Below, piece after piece: positions 54,037-55,216 of a DNA stretch of 55,216 nt. How positions within the stretch are numbered: the first letter of the stretch is position 1; every line of letters begins with the position of its first letter. This stretch comes from JBPBPI01 sp050954885 (GTDB lineage: Bacteria > Pseudomonadota > Alphaproteobacteria > Caedimonadales > Caedimonadaceae), in contig JBPBPI010000101.1 of assembly GCA_050954885.1 (NCBI GenBank), positions 1-55,216 of the forward strand, read 5' to 3'. The notes under the pieces are model-generated. The model had not been told where the DNA came from, ran no database searches, and worked only from the letters and a program-made list of their open reading frames with translations. Position numbers and translations under genes: made by a program.

Positions 54037-55059
54037 ATGACTCTTACGTCTATCCAAAGCGTAACACCCATGTCCGTTCAAAAACCTACGCTTGATTCTC
54101 TTTTACACCTAGTGGGACAAGATTTAAAGGCTGTCAACGATGTTATTCTTGGTTATTTAGAAAGCCCAATTGCCCTGATTCCGCAACTGGCACATTATTT
54201 GATTCATGCAGGTGGCAAACGTATTCGACCTTTGTTGACGCTTGCAAGTGCTCAGCTGTGTGGTTATTCTGGCAATGCTCATGTTAAATTGGCGGCATGT
54301 GTTGAATTTATCCATTCAGCAACTTTATTACATGACGATGTGGTTGATGAAAGTTCCTTAAGGCGCGGTCAAAAAACAGCCAATGAGATTTGGGGAAATC
54401 AAGCCAGTGTTCTGGTCGGTGATTTTCTTTTCAGTCGTTCTTTTCAACTGATGGTCGAAATTGGCTCCATTGAAATTTTATCCATTTTAGCCCAGGCTTC
54501 AGCTTCAATTGCTGAAGGAGAAGTGCTGCAACTCACAAGCCTTCAAGACATTACAATGACTCAAGATCAATACCAACAAATTGTTCTTTCCAAAACAGCC
54601 ACTTTATTTCAAGCGGCCTGTGAAGTCGGCGCTGTTTTAGCGGGGGCTCCTTTGCATCACCGACAAGCACTTACAAAGTTTGGTCGTGACATTGGTATTG
54701 CCTTTCAATTGGTTGATGATGCTTTGGATTATAATGGTCATCATTTAAAATTTGGTAAAAATGTTGGAGATGATTTTAAAGAAGGTAAGTTAACGCTACC
54801 GGTGGTGTTGGCTCTTGAAAAAGCAACAGACGTGGAAAAAGAGTTTTGGCATCGCACGCTCACGCAATTGGATCAAGATGAGGAAGATTTGAATCAAGCT
54901 ATTGCTTATATGTCAAAGTATCAAACCATTGAAAAAACGTTGAAAATCGCTAAAGATTACGCCCATCAAGCCAAACAACAATTGATTTATTTTACCGAAA
55001 GTCCTTTAAGATCTGCTTTATCAGAACTTGCCGATTTTATTACCTATCGCGTGATTTAA
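54037..55059 (+). CDS. ispB: Polyprenyl (octa-/decaprenyl) diphosphate synthase
   Basis: This trans-prenyltransferase makes the side chain of ubiquinone. The 340-residue protein has the first Asp-rich motif DDVVD (100-104) followed by RRG, GGKRIRPLLTLAS near 60, and the second motif VDDALDYNG near 226. Bulky residues are absent just before the first motif, as expected for long-chain synthases. Ubiquinone use fits the cytochrome c gene. Start ATG 54037 gives 11 more residues than ATG 54070; GGAG at 54021-54024 favours the former. Confidence 0.94.
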   Translation: MTLTSIQSVTPMSVQKPTLDSLLHLVGQDLKAVNDVILGYLESPIALIPQLAHYLIHAGGKRIRPLLTLASAQLCGYSGNAHVKLAACVEFIHSATLLHDDVVDESSLRRGQKTANEIWGNQASVLVGDFLFSRSFQLMVEIGSIEILSILAQASASIAEGEVLQLTSLQDITMTQDQYQQIVLSKTATLFQAACEVGAVLAGAPLHHRQALTKFGRDIGIAFQLVDDALDYNGHHLKFGKNVGDDFKEGKLTLPVVLALEKATDVEKEFWHRTLTQLDQDEEDLNQAIAYMSKYQTIEKTLKIAKDYAHQAKQQLIYFTESPLRSALSELADFITYRVI

Positions 55060-55125
55060 ATTTATTAAATACGTTTAAAATATTTTAATGTTATTATTAC
55101 ATTTTTTTTCTTCATTTAATTAAAA

Positions 55126-55145
55126 AACCCGAGTTGCGTTTAAGG
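55126..55145. repeat. IS terminal inverted repeat, left (IRL)
   Basis: AACCCGAGTT followed by GCGTTTAAGG, inverse of the repeat at 72-91 with 17/20 identity. It follows a T/A-rich stretch after the polyprenyl synthase gene, 66 bases past its stop, so the insertion left that gene intact. Confidence 0.75.
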
Positions 55146-55169
55146 ATAATTAAAAAAGATCATTAGTAT

Positions 55170-55210
55170 TGAGGTAAACTCTTGAGACTTAAACATCAGG
55201 AGTTCCCTCA
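55170..55210 (+). promoter_or_regulatory. Hairpin hiding the transposase ribosome-binding site
   Basis: Arms 55170-55185 and 55196-55210 pair as TGAGG/CCTCA, AACTC/GAGTT and (T)TGA/TCA(G), with a 10-base loop. The Shine-Dalgarno GGAG at 55199-55202, 8 bases before ATG 55211, lies wholly inside the stem. Transcripts entering from the chromosome would carry the full hairpin and be poorly translated. Confidence 0.65.
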
Positions 55211-55216
55211 ATGGAT

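Larger units (their letters stand above)
55126..55216 (+). mobile_element. Left (5') end of an insertion sequence, partial
   Basis: The terminal 91 bases start with a 20-bp inverted repeat (55126-55145) matching the one at 72-91, then a leader with a strong hairpin (55170-55210), then ATG GAT at 55211-55216, the likely first two transposase codons before the window ends. Orientation puts the transposase reading outward, so this is a second copy (or the other end) of the element seen at position 1. Confidence 0.72.

Noticed and set aside
1..55216. CRISPR arrays, tRNA or rRNA genes, prophage
   Set aside because: No regularly spaced repeats, no cloverleaf-like sequence in the gaps and no phage structural genes were seen on reading the gaps; not a computed scan.

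Overview
The window looks like the origin-proximal part of the chromosome of an AT-rich alphaproteobacterium. Gene order (secB next to a Tim44-like gene, dnaQ-coaE, hemE-hemH-hemJ-rho-rsmG-parA-parB, DUF3576-leuS-lptE-holA, ileS-lspA-DUF3035-M16-M16) is the alphaproteobacterial pattern. Low GC, IS ends, decaying accessory genes and several secreted proteins of unknown role suggest a host-associated lineage such as Holosporales (Odyssella/Paracaedibacter-like). That placement is an inference from style, not from a marker-gene comparison.

Layout. 1-91 is the right end of an insertion sequence (IS), which cuts into putA (101-3040) and appears to have removed its N-terminus. 3060-8600 is an accessory island: a secreted Nudix-like protein, two small immunity-like genes, a secreted Cys-rich coiled-coil protein, a VapC/Phd toxin-antitoxin pair, a small unlisted ORF, a small P-loop kinase, a GNAT acetyltransferase and a secreted alpha/beta hydrolase. 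8662-11670 holds smr, the Tim44-like gene, secB, dnaQ and coaE. 11671-12058 is the probable chromosome origin, with three perfect DnaA boxes. It is followed by heme synthesis (hemE, hemH, hemJ), rho, rsmG carrying a perfect parS site inside its coding sequence, and parAB. Facing these are holA, lptE, leuS, a DUF3576 lipoprotein and a porin. 24532-29084 is rsmI-yraN-BON lipoprotein-gshB-comM. 29191-31427 is a secreted lipase-like/kinase-like gene broken by two one-base frameshifts. 31669-41349 is one long operon: ileS, lspA, bamF-like, two M16 peptidases, pgi, mutL. 41511-50012 has a membrane cytochrome c, the yejABEF peptide importer, trxA and phaC. The rest is a sensor histidine kinase, a frameshifted Rpn-type nuclease gene, a TrmN6-like methyltransferase and a polyprenyl diphosphate synthase. 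At 55126 the left end of an IS with the same terminal repeats begins.

How it fits together: origin, parS and ParAB form the replication-initiation and segregation centre. Most genes flanking the origin point away from it. The housekeeping genes are intact, while damage (IS truncation and three single-base frameshifts in short homopolymers) falls only on accessory or dispensable genes. No tRNA, rRNA or CRISPR array was seen.
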